A stretch of DNA of 64,000 bases from Herbidospora yilanensis (GTDB lineage: Bacteria; Actinomycetota; Actinomycetes; Streptosporangiales; Streptosporangiaceae): NCBI RefSeq assembly GCF_001570565.1, contig NZ_BBXE01000043.1, positions 1 to 64,000 on the forward strand, written 5' to 3'. Both the position numbers and the translations under genes were made by a program. Numbering within the stretch: the first letter of the stretch is position 1; every line of letters begins with the position of its first letter. The notes beneath the pieces were generated by a model. That model was not told the origin of the DNA. It saw only the letters and a list, made by a program, of their open reading frames with translations, and ran no database searches. This document shows, piece by piece, positions 17,107 to 26,700 of this stretch.

Positions 17107-17154
17107 TTGACAGCGAAGGCTAATAGCATTAGCTTTTAAGCTATGAGTATTAGC
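17107..17154 (+). promoter_or_regulatory. Promoter with 36-bp operator over a leaderless start
   Basis: A perfect -35 TTGACA (17107-17112) and a -10 TAGCTT (17130-17135) are 17 bases apart, so transcription should begin at about 17142, at or next to the ATG at 17143. No Shine-Dalgarno is present. A dyad runs from 17119 to 17154: outer arms GCTAATA (17119-17125) and TATTAGC (17148-17154), inner AGCTT/AAGCT around the centre 17136/17137. It covers the -10 element and the first four codons. The TetR protein of this operon is the obvious ligand-controlled binder. Confidence 0.7.
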
Positions 17155-17964
17155 TACTTGGCGCGCGAGGGCGGCCGGATCGCCTACGAGATCGACGGCG
17201 ACGGCCCCCTCGTCGTCCTGGCCCACGGGATGGGCGACAGCCGCAAGGCCTTCCGGTTCCTCGCGCCGAAGCTGGTCGCGGCCGGTTACCGGGTCGCCTC
17301 CGTCGACCTGCGCGGCCACGGCGACTCGTCCACCGCGTGGGCCTCCTACACGCGTACCGACACCGCGAACGACCTCGTCGCGCTGATCAGGGAGCTCGGC
17401 GGCCCGGCCGTCGTCGTGGGCCACTCGTTCGCCGGCGGATCGGCGACGATCGCGGCCGTCGACGCGCCCGAACTGGTCACCGCCGTCGTGCTGGTCGGGC
17501 CGTTCACGCGGGCACAGAAGATGGACTTCGGGGCGCTGCTGCGCAACGGCCACCACCGGCGCGGGATCATGCTGCTGATGGCGACCGCCGCCCTGCGCAG
17601 CACGAAGATGTGGAAGAAGTACCTCGACCACGCCTACCCGGGCCCCAAGCCCGCCGACTGGCCGGCCTACCTGACCGCTCTGGAGACCACGCTGCACATG
17701 GACGTCGTGGCGAAGATGGGCATGAACCCGCCGGTCGACGCCGGTGCGAAGCTGCCCCTGCTCAAGGCCCCGGCGCTCGTCGTGATGGGCGACCGCGACC
17801 CCGACTGGGGCGACCCCAGGGCCGAGGCCGAGGGCATCGTCGCCGCGACGCCGGCGGGGGCCGTGGCGATGATCCCGGGCGCCGGGCACTACCCCCACGC
17901 CCAGTTCCCCGACCAGGTCGCCGAGGTCGTGCTGCCGTTCCTCGCGGAGCACACACATGGCTAG
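17143..17964 (+). CDS. Alpha/beta hydrolase
   Basis: A 273-residue alpha/beta hydrolase. The nucleophile elbow is GHSFAG with Ser95; the oxyanion region is LAHGMGDS; VVMGDRDPDW supplies the likely acid and GAGHYPHAQFPDQV the His. Substrate is not predictable; relatives include esterases and epoxide- or lactone-cleaving enzymes. ATG 17143 lies inside a palindromic operator and at the predicted transcription start, with no ribosome site, so the message is probably leaderless. The end overlaps the TetR gene by 8 bases. Together they look like a self-regulated, inducible detoxification or signal-degrading unit. Confidence 0.88.
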   Translation: MSISYLAREGGRIAYEIDGDGPLVVLAHGMGDSRKAFRFLAPKLVAAGYRVASVDLRGHGDSSTAWASYTRTDTANDLVALIRELGGPAVVVGHSFAGGSATIAAVDAPELVTAVVLVGPFTRAQKMDFGALLRNGHHRRGIMLLMATAALRSTKMWKKYLDHAYPGPKPADWPAYLTALETTLHMDVVAKMGMNPPVDAGAKLPLLKAPALVVMGDRDPDWGDPRAEAEGIVAATPAGAVAMIPGAGHYPHAQFPDQVAEVVLPFLAEHTHG

Positions 17965-18511
17965 GGCGGGTCTGACGCCCGAGATCGTCGTCGACCTCGC
18001 CATGGCGATCATCGACGAGCACGGCCCGGCCGCCGTCACCCTGTCGGCGGTCGCGGCGCGGGCGGGAGTGGCCACGCCCTCGCTCTACAAGCACGTGCGC
18101 AGCCTGGCCGAACTCACCGAACTGGTGTCGATCAGGGTGATGGACCAGCTCGCCGACCGCGGCTTCGCCGCCGTCGCCGGCCGGTCGGGCGAAGACGCCC
18201 TGCGGGCCTACGCCGACGCCTGGCGGGGCTACGTGAAAGACCACCCGGGGCGCTACGCCGCCATGATCCAGACCGCGTCGCCGGAGTTGTCGAAGGCCGG
18301 CCAGAAGCTCATCGACATCACGCTGGCCGCGCTGCGGTCGTACGGGCTCGAAGGCGAGCAGGCCATCCACGCCACCCGGGCCTTCCGCGCCGCCGTCCAC
18401 GGGTTCGTCACCATCGAGGCGGTGGGCGGTTTCGGTCTCCCGTACGCCATCGACGAGAGTTACCACCGGCTGATCGGGATGGTGATCGGGGGCCTGCCGA
18501 AACCGGTGTGA
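17957..18511 (+). CDS. TetR family regulator (WHG-type C-terminal domain)
   Basis: A 184-residue TetR-type regulator. The HTH reads VTLSAVAARAGVATPSLYKHVRSLAELTEL at about residues 28-57. The C-terminal domain has the signature AFRAAVHGFVTIEAVGGFGLP (about 143-163), as in the WHG class. It is the second gene of the hydrolase operon, overlapping it by 8 bases. It most likely binds the 36-bp dyad over the hydrolase start and so represses both genes until a ligand, perhaps the hydrolase substrate, is present. Confidence 0.88.
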   Translation: MARAGLTPEIVVDLAMAIIDEHGPAAVTLSAVAARAGVATPSLYKHVRSLAELTELVSIRVMDQLADRGFAAVAGRSGEDALRAYADAWRGYVKDHPGRYAAMIQTASPELSKAGQKLIDITLAALRSYGLEGEQAIHATRAFRAAVHGFVTIEAVGGFGLPYAIDESYHRLIGMVIGGLPKPV

Positions 18512-18523
18512 CAGGATCGGCCC

Positions 18524-19246
18524 ATGTGTCACAGCACCGACAGCAGGCCACCCGCGCCGCCGGTGGCCGGGGCGGTCGCCTCTCATGAGCAGACCACGCT
18601 GACCAGCGAAGACGGCACCCGCTTCCTGGCCTACCGGGCCGAACCCGCCGAGCCCAACGGCCGATCGGTGATCATCCTGCCGGACATCCGCGGCCTTCAC
18701 CCCTATTACCGGGACCTGGCCGTCAGGTTCGCCGAGGCGGGTTTCCACACCATCGCGATCGACTATTTCGGCCGCACCGCGGAAACCGACGATCGGGGCG
18801 AAGGCTTCGAGTGGCAGCCCCACGTCGCCCAGGTCACCCCGGAACAGGTCGACATGGACGTCGCCGCCGCACGGGCCGAATTGCCCGCGCCGGTGTTCAC
18901 CGTGGGCTTCTGCTTCGGCGGCTCCCACTCGTGGCGGCTGGGCGCCCACGGCAGCGGCCTGGCCGGCGCGGTCGGCTTCTACGGCACCATCCGCCGCGTC
19001 GGCGAGGTGCCGGCCACACCCGGCGCCCCGGTCCTGCTGCTGCGCGGCGGCGCCGACACGGCGTCGACCCCCGAGGAGTTCGACGGCTTCACCGCCGCCC
19101 TCGACGCCGCGGGCACACCCAACAGGTCTGTCATTTATGACGGCGCCCCCCACTCGTTCTTCGACCGTTCGTTCGCCGAATGGGCCGAGGCCTGCGACGA
19201 CGCGTGGCGGCAGATCATGGACTTCACGACGGTTCACTCCCAGTAA
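18524..19246 (+). CDS. Dienelactone hydrolase family protein
   Basis: A 240-residue hydrolase. The nucleophile is the Cys in GFCFGGSHSW (about residue 127), typical of dienelactone hydrolases, with Asp in LLRGGADTASTPEEF and His in YDGAPHSFFDRSF completing a Cys-Asp-His triad. The N-terminus MCHSTDSRPP is common in actinobacterial members. It begins 12 bases after the TetR gene and may be read through from the same promoter. Dienelactone hydrolases open lactones in chloroaromatic breakdown, but many act on other esters, so the substrate stays open. Confidence 0.88.
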   Translation: MCHSTDSRPPAPPVAGAVASHEQTTLTSEDGTRFLAYRAEPAEPNGRSVIILPDIRGLHPYYRDLAVRFAEAGFHTIAIDYFGRTAETDDRGEGFEWQPHVAQVTPEQVDMDVAAARAELPAPVFTVGFCFGGSHSWRLGAHGSGLAGAVGFYGTIRRVGEVPATPGAPVLLLRGGADTASTPEEFDGFTAALDAAGTPNRSVIYDGAPHSFFDRSFAEWAEACDDAWRQIMDFTTVHSQ

Positions 19247-19331
19247 GAGAACTGTCACTGAGGGTGTCATCGTGGCCACTCGCCCGGGTTGGTGACCATC
19301 AAGGTCCCCCACCCGTGAAAGGAGTGGCCCG

Positions 19332-19862
19332 ATGGCTACCAAGTTCCAGCACCGCAAGATCACCGGCGTCTTCCGCGCGATGGACGTCGACGGCGACGGC
19401 TACCTGACCGAGTCCGACTTCGAGGCGCTGGCGAGCCGGTGGGCGGCGATCCAGGGCCAGCCGAAGGGCCGCATCTACGCGATCATGATGAACTGGTGGG
19501 CCACCCTCCTCACGGCCGACCGCGACGGCGACGACCGGGTCACCCTCGACGACGTGATGCTGATCGTCGACCGGCTCAACGAGATGCCCCACGCGATGGC
19601 CACCACGGCCCTGTCGATGTTCGACGCGGTCGACGTGAACGGCGACGGCCTGATCTCGGCTCGGGAGTACAACCAGCTCATCGAGGGGTGGACGGGCGCG
19701 CCGACCGACACCGACGACATCTTCGACGAGCTCGACGGCGACGGCGACGGCTACCTGTCCCGCACCGAGTTCGGGGAGTTGTGGGCGGAGTTCTGGTCGG
19801 GCGACGACCAGCGGGCGTCGGGGTCGCTGGTGTTCGGGCGGATCGACGTGCCGGCGCGCTGA
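19332..19862 (+). CDS. EF-hand calcium-binding protein (calerythrin-like)
   Basis: A 176-residue soluble protein with four EF-hand loops: DVDGDGYLTESDFE (about 17-30), DRDGDDRVTLDDVM (about 58-71), DVNGDGLISAREYN (about 103-116) and DGDGDGYLSRTEFG (about 138-151). All have Asp at position 1 and an acidic residue at position 12 (the second has Asp). This matches the calerythrin/sarcoplasmic calcium-binding type found in filamentous actinomycetes, thought to buffer Ca2+. No signal peptide is present. The start follows GAAAGGAGTGG. Confidence 0.92.
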   Translation: MATKFQHRKITGVFRAMDVDGDGYLTESDFEALASRWAAIQGQPKGRIYAIMMNWWATLLTADRDGDDRVTLDDVMLIVDRLNEMPHAMATTALSMFDAVDVNGDGLISAREYNQLIEGWTGAPTDTDDIFDELDGDGDGYLSRTEFGELWAEFWSGDDQRASGSLVFGRIDVPAR

Positions 19863-19879
19863 GTTGCGACAATGGCGCG

Positions 19880-20524
19880 ATGCCGCGCGAACTCGAAGAC
19901 CTCCCCTACGCCCCCTACCTCGAACCCCTGACCGGCGGTCTCGAACGAGAGGGCGACTACGACGGCGTCCACCTCCGTGACGCCACGTTCGACGACGTCA
20001 ACACGGTCGGCGCCCGGTTCATGGAGTCGGCGGTCCAGCAGGTCACGATCAACGACAGCCGCATGGACCGGAGCCGCTACAACGACGTCTGGTTCCACAC
20101 CGTCCGGTGGATCGGGGTGAACCTCGCCGAGACCGACTGGTTCGACGTCGAGGTCGTCTCCAGCGCCATGTCGGGCGTGCCGATGTTCGGCTCGAAGGTC
20201 CACCAGGTGACCTTCCACAACTGCAAGCTCGACTCGGTCAACCTGCGGTCGGCCACGCTGCGGAACGTCACGTTCGAAGACTGCCTGCTGCGCGAGGTCG
20301 ACTTCGCCGGGGCGACCCTCAAGGAGGTGTCGTTCCCCGGGTCGGAGCTGGAGGACCTCCGGTTCGACAAGGCCCAGCTCACCAAGGTCGACTTCCGGGG
20401 GGCGCGCAGCCTCGGCATCGCCGGCGGTCTGGAGTCGCTGCGCGGCGCGACGATCTCGATGAGCCAGCTATTCGACCTGGCGCCACGAATGGCTCACTCG
20501 CTGGGCATCTCCGTACGCGATTGA
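19880..20524 (+). CDS. Pentapeptide-repeat protein
   Basis: A 214-residue protein in which five-residue steps of the form A(D/N)LXX-like run through most of the length (for example VHLRDATFDDVNTVGARFMES, CKLDSVNLRSATLRNVTFEDCLLREVDFAGATLKEVSF). Such repeats fold as a right-handed quadrilateral beta helix; some members mimic DNA and protect gyrase, most are of unknown function. It starts at ATG 19880, 18 bases after the EF-hand gene, probably co-transcribed with it. The 3' end overlaps the convergent PrsW-like gene by 57 bases. Confidence 0.87.
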   Translation: MPRELEDLPYAPYLEPLTGGLEREGDYDGVHLRDATFDDVNTVGARFMESAVQQVTINDSRMDRSRYNDVWFHTVRWIGVNLAETDWFDVEVVSSAMSGVPMFGSKVHQVTFHNCKLDSVNLRSATLRNVTFEDCLLREVDFAGATLKEVSFPGSELEDLRFDKAQLTKVDFRGARSLGIAGGLESLRGATISMSQLFDLAPRMAHSLGISVRD

Positions 20525-21331
20525 CCGGCGGTCCATGTGCCGGGCCGCGATGAACACCACGATCGCGACGACCAGCAGCGGGATCCCCTTGGCGAACGTC
20601 GAGTCGGCGAGCAGGGGCGAGTCCCACCAGGCGTGCATCAGCATGGCCAGGATCCAGGCCGAGACGGCGACCGTCACGCGTGCGGCGAGGGTCCGGTCGG
20701 TGCGCGCGATGGCGTAGCCGAGGCCGGCTCCGGCGACCGCGGTCATCGCCCAGTGGCTCCACCAGGCCGAATACACCAGCCGGGCGAACAGGGAGCTCAT
20801 CGTGTCGCCGCTCTGCTGGATGCCGCCGGTCGCGATGATGGTGTTGAAGACGTACAGGAGGTCTTCGACGATCTGGAAGGCCAGGCCGATGATCGCGCCG
20901 TAGCCGAATCCGGCCAGCGCGCCCGACATGACCCAGGGCGCGATCAGCGCGATCAGGGCCACTCCGGCCAGTTTCGCGGTCTCCTCGTCGAGGGGCGCGA
21001 CGATGGCGTCGGCCCAGCGGTCGGCGAAGAGGAGGCTGGTGGTCTTGGCGATGATGGCGCTGAACGCCGTGTTGGCCAGGAACGCGACGCCGAAGGCGGC
21101 CAGGCCGCCCCAGGCCAGGGCCATCCACGAATAGCCGATCGGCGCCGCGCGGAGCGGGCGGATGCGGGTGAACAGCCAGAACGCGGCCAGGAGAACCGGT
21201 ACCAGCACGCACAGGGCGATCAGGGTGCCGATCGTGAACACCCGGGCCTGCGGGACCAGCGTCGTCCAGACCAGCAGGGTGCCCGTGACGACGCCGAGCA
21301 GCCAGACCCAGAAGGCCGGGCGGCCGGTCAC
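20468..21331 (-). CDS. PrsW-like intramembrane metalloprotease
   Basis: A 287-residue membrane protein with about eight helices. The motif APLDEETAKLAG (Glu-Glu), the later FGYGAIIGLAFQIVEDLLY with Glu in a helix, and His in WWSHWAM and LMHAWWDS fit the PrsW (CPBP-related) family of intramembrane proteases. Members cleave anti-sigma factors or other membrane substrates. The GTG start at 21331 overlaps the stop of the upstream gene (GTGA), so both are one unit. It overlaps the pentapeptide gene tail to tail by 57 bases. Confidence 0.82.
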   Translation of the reverse strand: MTGRPAFWVWLLGVVTGTLLVWTTLVPQARVFTIGTLIALCVLVPVLLAAFWLFTRIRPLRAAPIGYSWMALAWGGLAAFGVAFLANTAFSAIIAKTTSLLFADRWADAIVAPLDEETAKLAGVALIALIAPWVMSGALAGFGYGAIIGLAFQIVEDLLYVFNTIIATGGIQQSGDTMSSLFARLVYSAWWSHWAMTAVAGAGLGYAIARTDRTLAARVTVAVSAWILAMLMHAWWDSPLLADSTFAKGIPLLVVAIVVFIAARHMDRRSIAYGDAQRVSHSWRQVE

Positions 21332-21894
21332 TGCGGGGCTCCGGCGAACTGGATCGAGGAGATCATCTGGGTGATGTCGTCGCTGTGGGAGGCGATGGCG
21401 GCCGGGTCGCCGGCCACCAGGACGCTCGCGCCCTGCTCGGGGGCGGCGAAGACGGCCTGGGTGCCGACGCGGTCGTCCACGGTGATCACGCCGGCCAGGC
21501 CGGGCACCCCCTGAGTGGTCGAGATCGGCATGGGGTCTTGGGCCTTCACCGGCAGGCCCTGCGCCTGGAAGATGAGGTGCTGGCCGGTCCAGAGCTCCTG
21601 CGGGGTGGCGGCCTCGACGTCGATGACCCCGAGCTGGACGGTCGCCCCGCCGCTGACCAGCGACACCGACTCCGACAACGACGACGCGCCCTCGTCGAGC
21701 GACCATCCGGCGGGCACGAGCATGGAGACGGGGCGTGAGCCGCCGTCGAACTCCTGGCCGACCTCGATGACCGTGCCCGCTCTGAGGGGCACCGCGTCGT
21801 CGGCGACGACGGCGTTGGCCAGCGGCAGGCCGATGGCCAGGATTGCGAGTATCACCAGGATCGCGATCGATCCGGGCCATCCGGTGCGCGACAT
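21328..21894 (-). CDS. Membrane-anchored exported protein of unknown function
   Basis: A 188-residue protein with one N-terminal hydrophobic segment (IAILVILAILAIGLPLANAVV) acting as signal or anchor, and an outside domain with EFDGGSRPVSMLVPAGWSLDEGAS and VITVDDRVGTQAVFAAPEQGASVLVAGDP. I do not recognise a family. It resembles small lipoprotein-like domains that accompany PrsW-type proteases. ATG 21894 was preferred to the upstream ATG 21930 because AGGGG lies six bases before it. It overlaps the PrsW-like gene by GTGA and may be its partner or substrate (inference). Confidence 0.7.
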   Translation of the reverse strand: MSRTGWPGSIAILVILAILAIGLPLANAVVADDAVPLRAGTVIEVGQEFDGGSRPVSMLVPAGWSLDEGASSLSESVSLVSGGATVQLGVIDVEAATPQELWTGQHLIFQAQGLPVKAQDPMPISTTQGVPGLAGVITVDDRVGTQAVFAAPEQGASVLVAGDPAAIASHSDDITQMISSIQFAGAPQ

Positions 21895-21936
21895 GAGACC
21901 CCTAAAGACCAGGGGGGATCCTCGACTCATAACCGG

Positions 21937-22977
21937 CTACGTCAGAACAAAACCTGCTTCGCGGGCGAGCTGGAGCTCTTCCCGGGTCTCGACCACCAGG
22001 ACCGGCACCCCGTCGGTGCTGATCAGGCCGTCGTCGGTACGGTTGCCGCCCACCGGCTCCCGCACCCCCAGCAGGCCCAGGCGGCGGCAGACACCCGCGC
22101 GGACCTCGGGCTGGTCCCACCCGATCTCGCCGGTGAAGACGAGGGCGTCGAGGCGGTCGAGAGAGGTCGCGCTGGCGGCGATCTCGCGGGCCACGCGGTG
22201 ACAGTAGACGTCGAGGGTGAACGTGTCGCCCGCTTTGACCAGGTCGCGGGTGTCGCCGGAGAACCCGTCCGAGAGGCCCAGCAGCCCGGAGTGCCGCTCC
22301 AGCCCGTCGCGCAGCTCGGCGAGGGTGAGCCGCCCGTCGAGGAGCCAGAGCAGCATGCCGGGGTCGACGCTGCCCGACCGTTTGCTCATCGGGACACCCT
22401 CCAGGGGCGTGAAGCCCATCGAGGTGTCCAAAGACCGTCCGTCGCGCACGGCGCAGACGGACGCGCCGCCGCCCAGGTGACACATGACGAGCCGGCACGC
22501 CCCGACCAGCTCGCCGGCCCGCCGGAGCGCGTGCGCGTAGGAGAGGCCGTGGAAGCCGTATCGGCGCAGGCCGAAACGGGCCCGCCAGTCGGCGGGCAGC
22601 GGATAGGTCCAGGCCACCTCGGGCATGCCGGCGTGGAAGGCGGTGTCGGGGCAGAGCACCTGCGGAACGTCGGGCAGGGCCTCCAGCGACGCCGTGATCA
22701 GCTTCAGCGCGGGCGGCAGGTGCAGCGGGGCGAGGTCGGAGATCTCCGTGAGGCGGTCGACCAGCTCCCGCGTGGCCCGTACGGGCTGCCGCACGATCGG
22801 CCCGCCGTGCACCAGCCGGTGGGCGATCGCGTCGGGCCTCTCGTCGAGGAACTCCAGGAGCGCGTCGGCCGAGGTCGGAGCCTGTTCCACGTGGTGCTTG
22901 GCGAGCACTTCGCCGTCCGAGGTGACGAGGTGGAGCTGCAGACTCGATGAACCGGCGTTGACCGTCAGAACTCTCAC
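21937..22977 (-). CDS. ackA: Acetate kinase
   Basis: A 346-residue acetate kinase converting acetyl-phosphate and ADP to acetate and ATP. Family motifs: VLTVNAGSSSLQ at the start, HRLVHGG, CPDTAFHAGMP with the catalytic Asp, RRYGFHGLSYAHALRR, LVMCHLGGGASVCAV, and ETREELQLAREAG at the end. It is shorter than typical enzymes (about 400), mainly through trimmed loops, with all core motifs kept. The GTG at 22977 begins directly at the first strand. It is divergent from phosphoketolase with a 40-base gap, so the two enzymes form one fermentative route. Confidence 0.92.
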   Translation of the reverse strand: MRVLTVNAGSSSLQLHLVTSDGEVLAKHHVEQAPTSADALLEFLDERPDAIAHRLVHGGPIVRQPVRATRELVDRLTEISDLAPLHLPPALKLITASLEALPDVPQVLCPDTAFHAGMPEVAWTYPLPADWRARFGLRRYGFHGLSYAHALRRAGELVGACRLVMCHLGGGASVCAVRDGRSLDTSMGFTPLEGVPMSKRSGSVDPGMLLWLLDGRLTLAELRDGLERHSGLLGLSDGFSGDTRDLVKAGDTFTLDVYCHRVAREIAASATSLDRLDALVFTGEIGWDQPEVRAGVCRRLGLLGVREPVGGNRTDDGLISTDGVPVLVVETREELQLAREAGFVLT

Positions 22978-23017
22978 AACGAGGACACTTCCCCGCGAAG
23001 CCGGGTAGAGACCCCGA

Positions 23018-25315
23018 ATGGACGCACTGCAGCAGGTCTCCGCGTACTGGCGTGCCGCCAACTATCTCTCGGCAGGGCAGATCTATCTGCTGGACAACCC
23101 CCTGCTGACCGAGCCGCTGCGTCCGGAGCACATCAAACCGCGTCTGCTGGGCCACTGGGGCACCACGCCGGGCCTCAACTTCGTCTTCGCCCACCTGAAC
23201 CGGATCATCACCGAGCGCGACCAGGACATGATCTACATCGCCGGCCCGGGGCACGGCGGCCCGGCGACGGTGGCGCACGCGTGGCTGGAGGGCACCTACA
23301 GCGAGCTCTACCCCGACGTCTCCCAGGACGCCGCCGGCATGCGCCGCCTGTTCCGCCAGTTCTCCTTCCCCGGCGGCATCCCCAGCCACGCCGCCCCCGA
23401 GACGCCCGGGTCGATCCACGAGGGCGGCGAGCTGGGCTACTCGCTGGCGCACGCGTACGGCGCCGCGTTCGACAATCCCGACCTGGTCGTGGCCTGCGTG
23501 ATCGGCGACGGCGAGGCCGAGACCGGGCCGCTGGCCGGAAGCTGGCACTCGAACAAGTTCCGGCACCCCCGCAAGGACGGGGTCGTGCTGCCGATCCTCC
23601 ACCTCAACGGCTACAAGATCGCCAACCCGGCCTTCCTGGCCCGGATCCCCCCGGCCGAGCTCGCCAAGCTGATGGAGGGCTACGGCTACCGCCCCTACGT
23701 CGTCGAGGGCGACGACCCCGACGAGGTGCACCCGATGATGGCGAGCACCCTCGACGCGGTCTTCGACGAGATCGCGACCCGCCCGCGACACCTCCCGATG
23801 ATCATCCTCAGGACCCCGAAGGGGTGGACGGGCCCCAAGAAGGTCGACGGCAAGCCCGTCGAGGGCACGTGGCGGGCCCATCAGGTGCCGCTCCCGGAGG
23901 TCCGCACCAACGACGAACACCGGGAGCAGTTCCGGGAGTGGATGTTGTCGTACCGGCCGGAGGAACTGTTCGACGAGTCGGGCCGGCCTCGCCCCGAGGT
24001 CGTCGGGCTGGTGCCGAAGGGCACGCGGAGGATGAGCGCCAACCCGCACGCCAACGGCGGGGAACTGCTCCGGCCGCTCGTGCTGCCCGACTTCCGCGAC
24101 TACGCCGTGGCGGTCGAGCGGCCCGGCACCAAGTCGGCCTCGCCCACGCAGGTGCTCGGCACCTTCCTGCGCGACGTCATCGCCCGCAACCCACGCTCGT
24201 TCCGGCTGATGGGCCCCGACGAGACCGCCTCCAACCGCCTCCAAGCGGTCTTCGAGGCGACCGGGAAGGAGTGGCAGGCGGCGATGTTCCCGACCGACGA
24301 GCACCTCCAGCCGGGCGGGCGGGTCATGGAGGTGTTGTCGGAGCACCTGTGCCAGGGCTGGCTGGAGGGGTATCTGCTGACCGGCCGGCACGGCCTGTTC
24401 AACTGCTACGAGGCGTTCATCCACATCGTCGACGCGATGTTCAACCAGCACGCCAAGTGGCTCGACACCGCGCGCGAGATCCCGTGGCGGCGGCCGGTGG
24501 CCTCGCTCAACTACCTGCTCTCGTCGCACGTCTGGCGGCAGGACCACAACGGGTTCACCCACCAGGATCCGGGCTTCCTCGACGTCGTGCTGAACAAGAA
24601 GGCGAGCGTCGTGCGGGTCTACCTGCCGCCGGACGCCAACACGCTGCTCTCGGTCGCCGACCACTGTCTCCGGTCGCGGGACTACGTCAACGTGATCGTC
24701 GCCGGGAAGCAGCCGGTCCTGCACCTGTTCGGTCGCGAGGAGGCCGTCACCCACTGCACCCGCGGTCTCGGCATCATCGAGTGGGCCTCCAACGACGCCG
24801 GGCAGGAGCCCGACGTGGTGCTGGCCTGCGCGGGCGACGTGCCGACGCTGGAGACCCTCGCCGCCGCCTCGCTGCTCCGGGAGAAACTGCCCGACCTGCG
24901 GGTACGCGTCATCAACGTCGTCGACCTGATGCGCCTCCAGCCGCCGGCCGAGCACCCGCACGGCCTGCCCGACGCCGAGTTCGACGCCCTGTTCACCACC
25001 GACCGGCCGGTGATCTTCAACTTCCACGGCTACCCCTGGCTGATTCACCGGCTGACCTACAAACGGCACGGCCACGACAACTTCCACGTGCGCGGCTACC
25101 GCGAGGAGGGCACCACCACGACCCCGTTCGACATGGCCATGCTCAACGGCATCGACCGGTTCCACCTGGTCAGAGACGTGATCGACCGGGTGGAGGGGCT
25201 GGCGGTCCGGTACGCCGCCCTGCGCCAGGAGATGACCGACGCGCGGCTGCGGGCGCGTGCGTACACCCGTGAACACGGGGAGGACGCGCCCGAGATCCGC
25301 GACTGGACCTTCTAG
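23018..25315 (+). CDS. xfp: Xylulose-5-phosphate/fructose-6-phosphate phosphoketolase
   Basis: A 765-residue thiamine-diphosphate enzyme splitting xylulose-5-P (and often fructose-6-P) into acetyl-phosphate and an aldose phosphate. Seen motifs: [51 protein letters not shown], the TPP/Mg site [25 protein letters not shown], and [29 protein letters not shown]. Length is close to the family norm (about 790). Its product is the substrate of the divergent acetate kinase. The TAG stop and that of the convergent MFS gene lie in the same CTAG. Confidence 0.95.
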   Translation: MDALQQVSAYWRAANYLSAGQIYLLDNPLLTEPLRPEHIKPRLLGHWGTTPGLNFVFAHLNRIITERDQDMIYIAGPGHGGPATVAHAWLEGTYSELYPDVSQDAAGMRRLFRQFSFPGGIPSHAAPETPGSIHEGGELGYSLAHAYGAAFDNPDLVVACVIGDGEAETGPLAGSWHSNKFRHPRKDGVVLPILHLNGYKIANPAFLARIPPAELAKLMEGYGYRPYVVEGDDPDEVHPMMASTLDAVFDEIATRPRHLPMIILRTPKGWTGPKKVDGKPVEGTWRAHQVPLPEVRTNDEHREQFREWMLSYRPEELFDESGRPRPEVVGLVPKGTRRMSANPHANGGELLRPLVLPDFRDYAVAVERPGTKSASPTQVLGTFLRDVIARNPRSFRLMGPDETASNRLQAVFEATGKEWQAAMFPTDEHLQPGGRVMEVLSEHLCQGWLEGYLLTGRHGLFNCYEAFIHIVDAMFNQHAKWLDTAREIPWRRPVASLNYLLSSHVWRQDHNGFTHQDPGFLDVVLNKKASVVRVYLPPDANTLLSVADHCLRSRDYVNVIVAGKQPVLHLFGREEAVTHCTRGLGIIEWASNDAGQEPDVVLACAGDVPTLETLAAASLLREKLPDLRVRVINVVDLMRLQPPAEHPHGLPDAEFDALFTTDRPVIFNFHGYPWLIHRLTYKRHGHDNFHVRGYREEGTTTTPFDMAMLNGIDRFHLVRDVIDRVEGLAVRYAALRQEMTDARLRARAYTREHGEDAPEIRDWTF

Positions 25316-26637
25316 GCGAAGACGGTCTCCGGCTTGCCGGCCCTCGCCGCGACCAGCACCCCGGCCAGGGCCGCTCCCACCACGGGGATGAACAGGGCGG
25401 CGTGCAGCGACCCGGTCGCGTAGACGGCGGTGGCGGCCGAGATCCCGAGGGCCATGCCGAACTGGGTGCACGTGTAGAGCAGGCCCCCGGCCAGGCCGTG
25501 CTCCCGGTCGGCGACCCCGTCGGTCGCCGCGATCGTGTAGGGCCCGTAGGCCAGCGCGAACGCCACCCCGACCAGCAGCAGCGCGGGCAGCATGGCCAGC
25601 GCGGCCCGGTCGACGCCCGTGGGCAGGAACAGCAGGTAGGCCACCGCCCCGACGGCCGCGCCCGCGAAGATCACCCGGACCGTGCCGTACTTCCTGATCA
25701 GCCATGGGGTGACCGTCGGCCCCAGGATGGCGTCGACCCCCATCGTCGCCATGATCAGCCCGGTCTCCAGCGTCGACCAGCCGCGCTCCTCCTGCAGATG
25801 CAGGGTGACCAGGAACTGGAACGCCGAGAAGGAGGCCATGAACAGGATCGCGCTGACATTGGTGCGGGCGATCGTGCCGGTCTTCAGCAGGCCGAGGCGG
25901 AGCAGCGGGTGTTCGGCCCGGCGTTCGATGGCGACGAAGGCCGCGACCAGCCCGAATCCGGCGGCGAAGATCGGCACCGCCCACAGGTCGGGCTGCTCCA
26001 GCCGGACCACCCCGTAGATGAGCAGCAACATCGCGCCGGTCACGGTGAACGCCCCGGCCAGGTCGAAGCGGCCCCCGGCGCGTTCACCGTTGTCGCGGAT
26101 CAGCGGGACCGCCGCCGCGAGCAGCAGCGAGGCGAAGATGACCGGCGCGAAGAACACCCACCGCCAGCCGAACGTGGTCAGCACGCCCCCGGCGACCATG
26201 CCGAGCGAGTATCCGGCGCCGCCGACCGCGCCGTAGATGACCAGGGCCCGGTTCCGTAACGTGCCCTCGGCGAAGTTGTTGGTGATCAGCGACAGCCCGG
26301 CCGGCGCGATGAAGGCCGCCGCCACCCCCGTGACGAACCGCGCCAGCAGCAACATCCATCCCTCGGTGGCCAGCCCGCCCAGCCCGCTGAAGACGACGAA
26401 GATCCCCAGCCAGAGCAGGAACATCCGCCGCCGGCCCAGCATGTCGGCGGCCCGCCCGCCCAGCAGGATGAACCCGCCGAACCCGAGCACGTAGGCCGAC
26501 ACCACCCCGCTCAGGACCCCCGTCGACAATCCGAGATCGGCTCTGATGGCCGGAAGGGCGACGTTCAGCAGAGCGACGTCGACGCCTTCCATGAAAATCG
26601 TTCCGCACAACACGAAAAGCACGCCCCACGTGCGCAT
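25312..26637 (-). CDS. MFS exporter (DHA2-like)
   Basis: A 441-residue major facilitator protein with about 14 hydrophobic helices. It begins [36 protein letters not shown], with motif [16 protein letters not shown] and motif C-like [28 protein letters not shown]. The frame stays open to 27069 but the true start is ATG 26637 at the first helix; the upstream part antisenses the HxlR gene. It is divergent from that regulator with a 63-base gap that contains inverted repeats. Substrate unknown; a drug or metabolite exporter is likely. Confidence 0.9.
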   Translation of the reverse strand: MRTWGVLFVLCGTIFMEGVDVALLNVALPAIRADLGLSTGVLSGVVSAYVLGFGGFILLGGRAADMLGRRRMFLLWLGIFVVFSGLGGLATEGWMLLLARFVTGVAAAFIAPAGLSLITNNFAEGTLRNRALVIYGAVGGAGYSLGMVAGGVLTTFGWRWVFFAPVIFASLLLAAAVPLIRDNGERAGGRFDLAGAFTVTGAMLLLIYGVVRLEQPDLWAVPIFAAGFGLVAAFVAIERRAEHPLLRLGLLKTGTIARTNVSAILFMASFSAFQFLVTLHLQEERGWSTLETGLIMATMGVDAILGPTVTPWLIRKYGTVRVIFAGAAVGAVAYLLFLPTGVDRAALAMLPALLLVGVAFALAYGPYTIAATDGVADREHGLAGGLLYTCTQFGMALGISAATAVYATGSLHAALFIPVVGAALAGVLVAARAGKPETVFA

Positions 26638-26654
26638 GTGCAGCCCCCTGAGTC

Positions 26655-26690
26655 GGTTACCTCTTGTAAGCGACTCCATCCTGGGTAACC
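26655..26690. promoter_or_regulatory. Candidate HxlR operator
   Basis: In the 63-base gap between the MFS and HxlR genes are an inverted pair GGTTACC (26655-26661) and GGTAACC (26684-26690), and a tighter dyad TTAC-CTCTT-GTAA (26657-26669). Position between divergent starts suggests control of both genes by the HxlR protein. Not tested. Confidence 0.5.
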
Positions 26691-26700
26691 ATGGCGAGCT

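Noticed and set aside
21902-25984. 1360-codon open frame on the minus strand
   Set aside because: Antisense of phosphoketolase and other genes. Composition is unnatural and no motif is seen.
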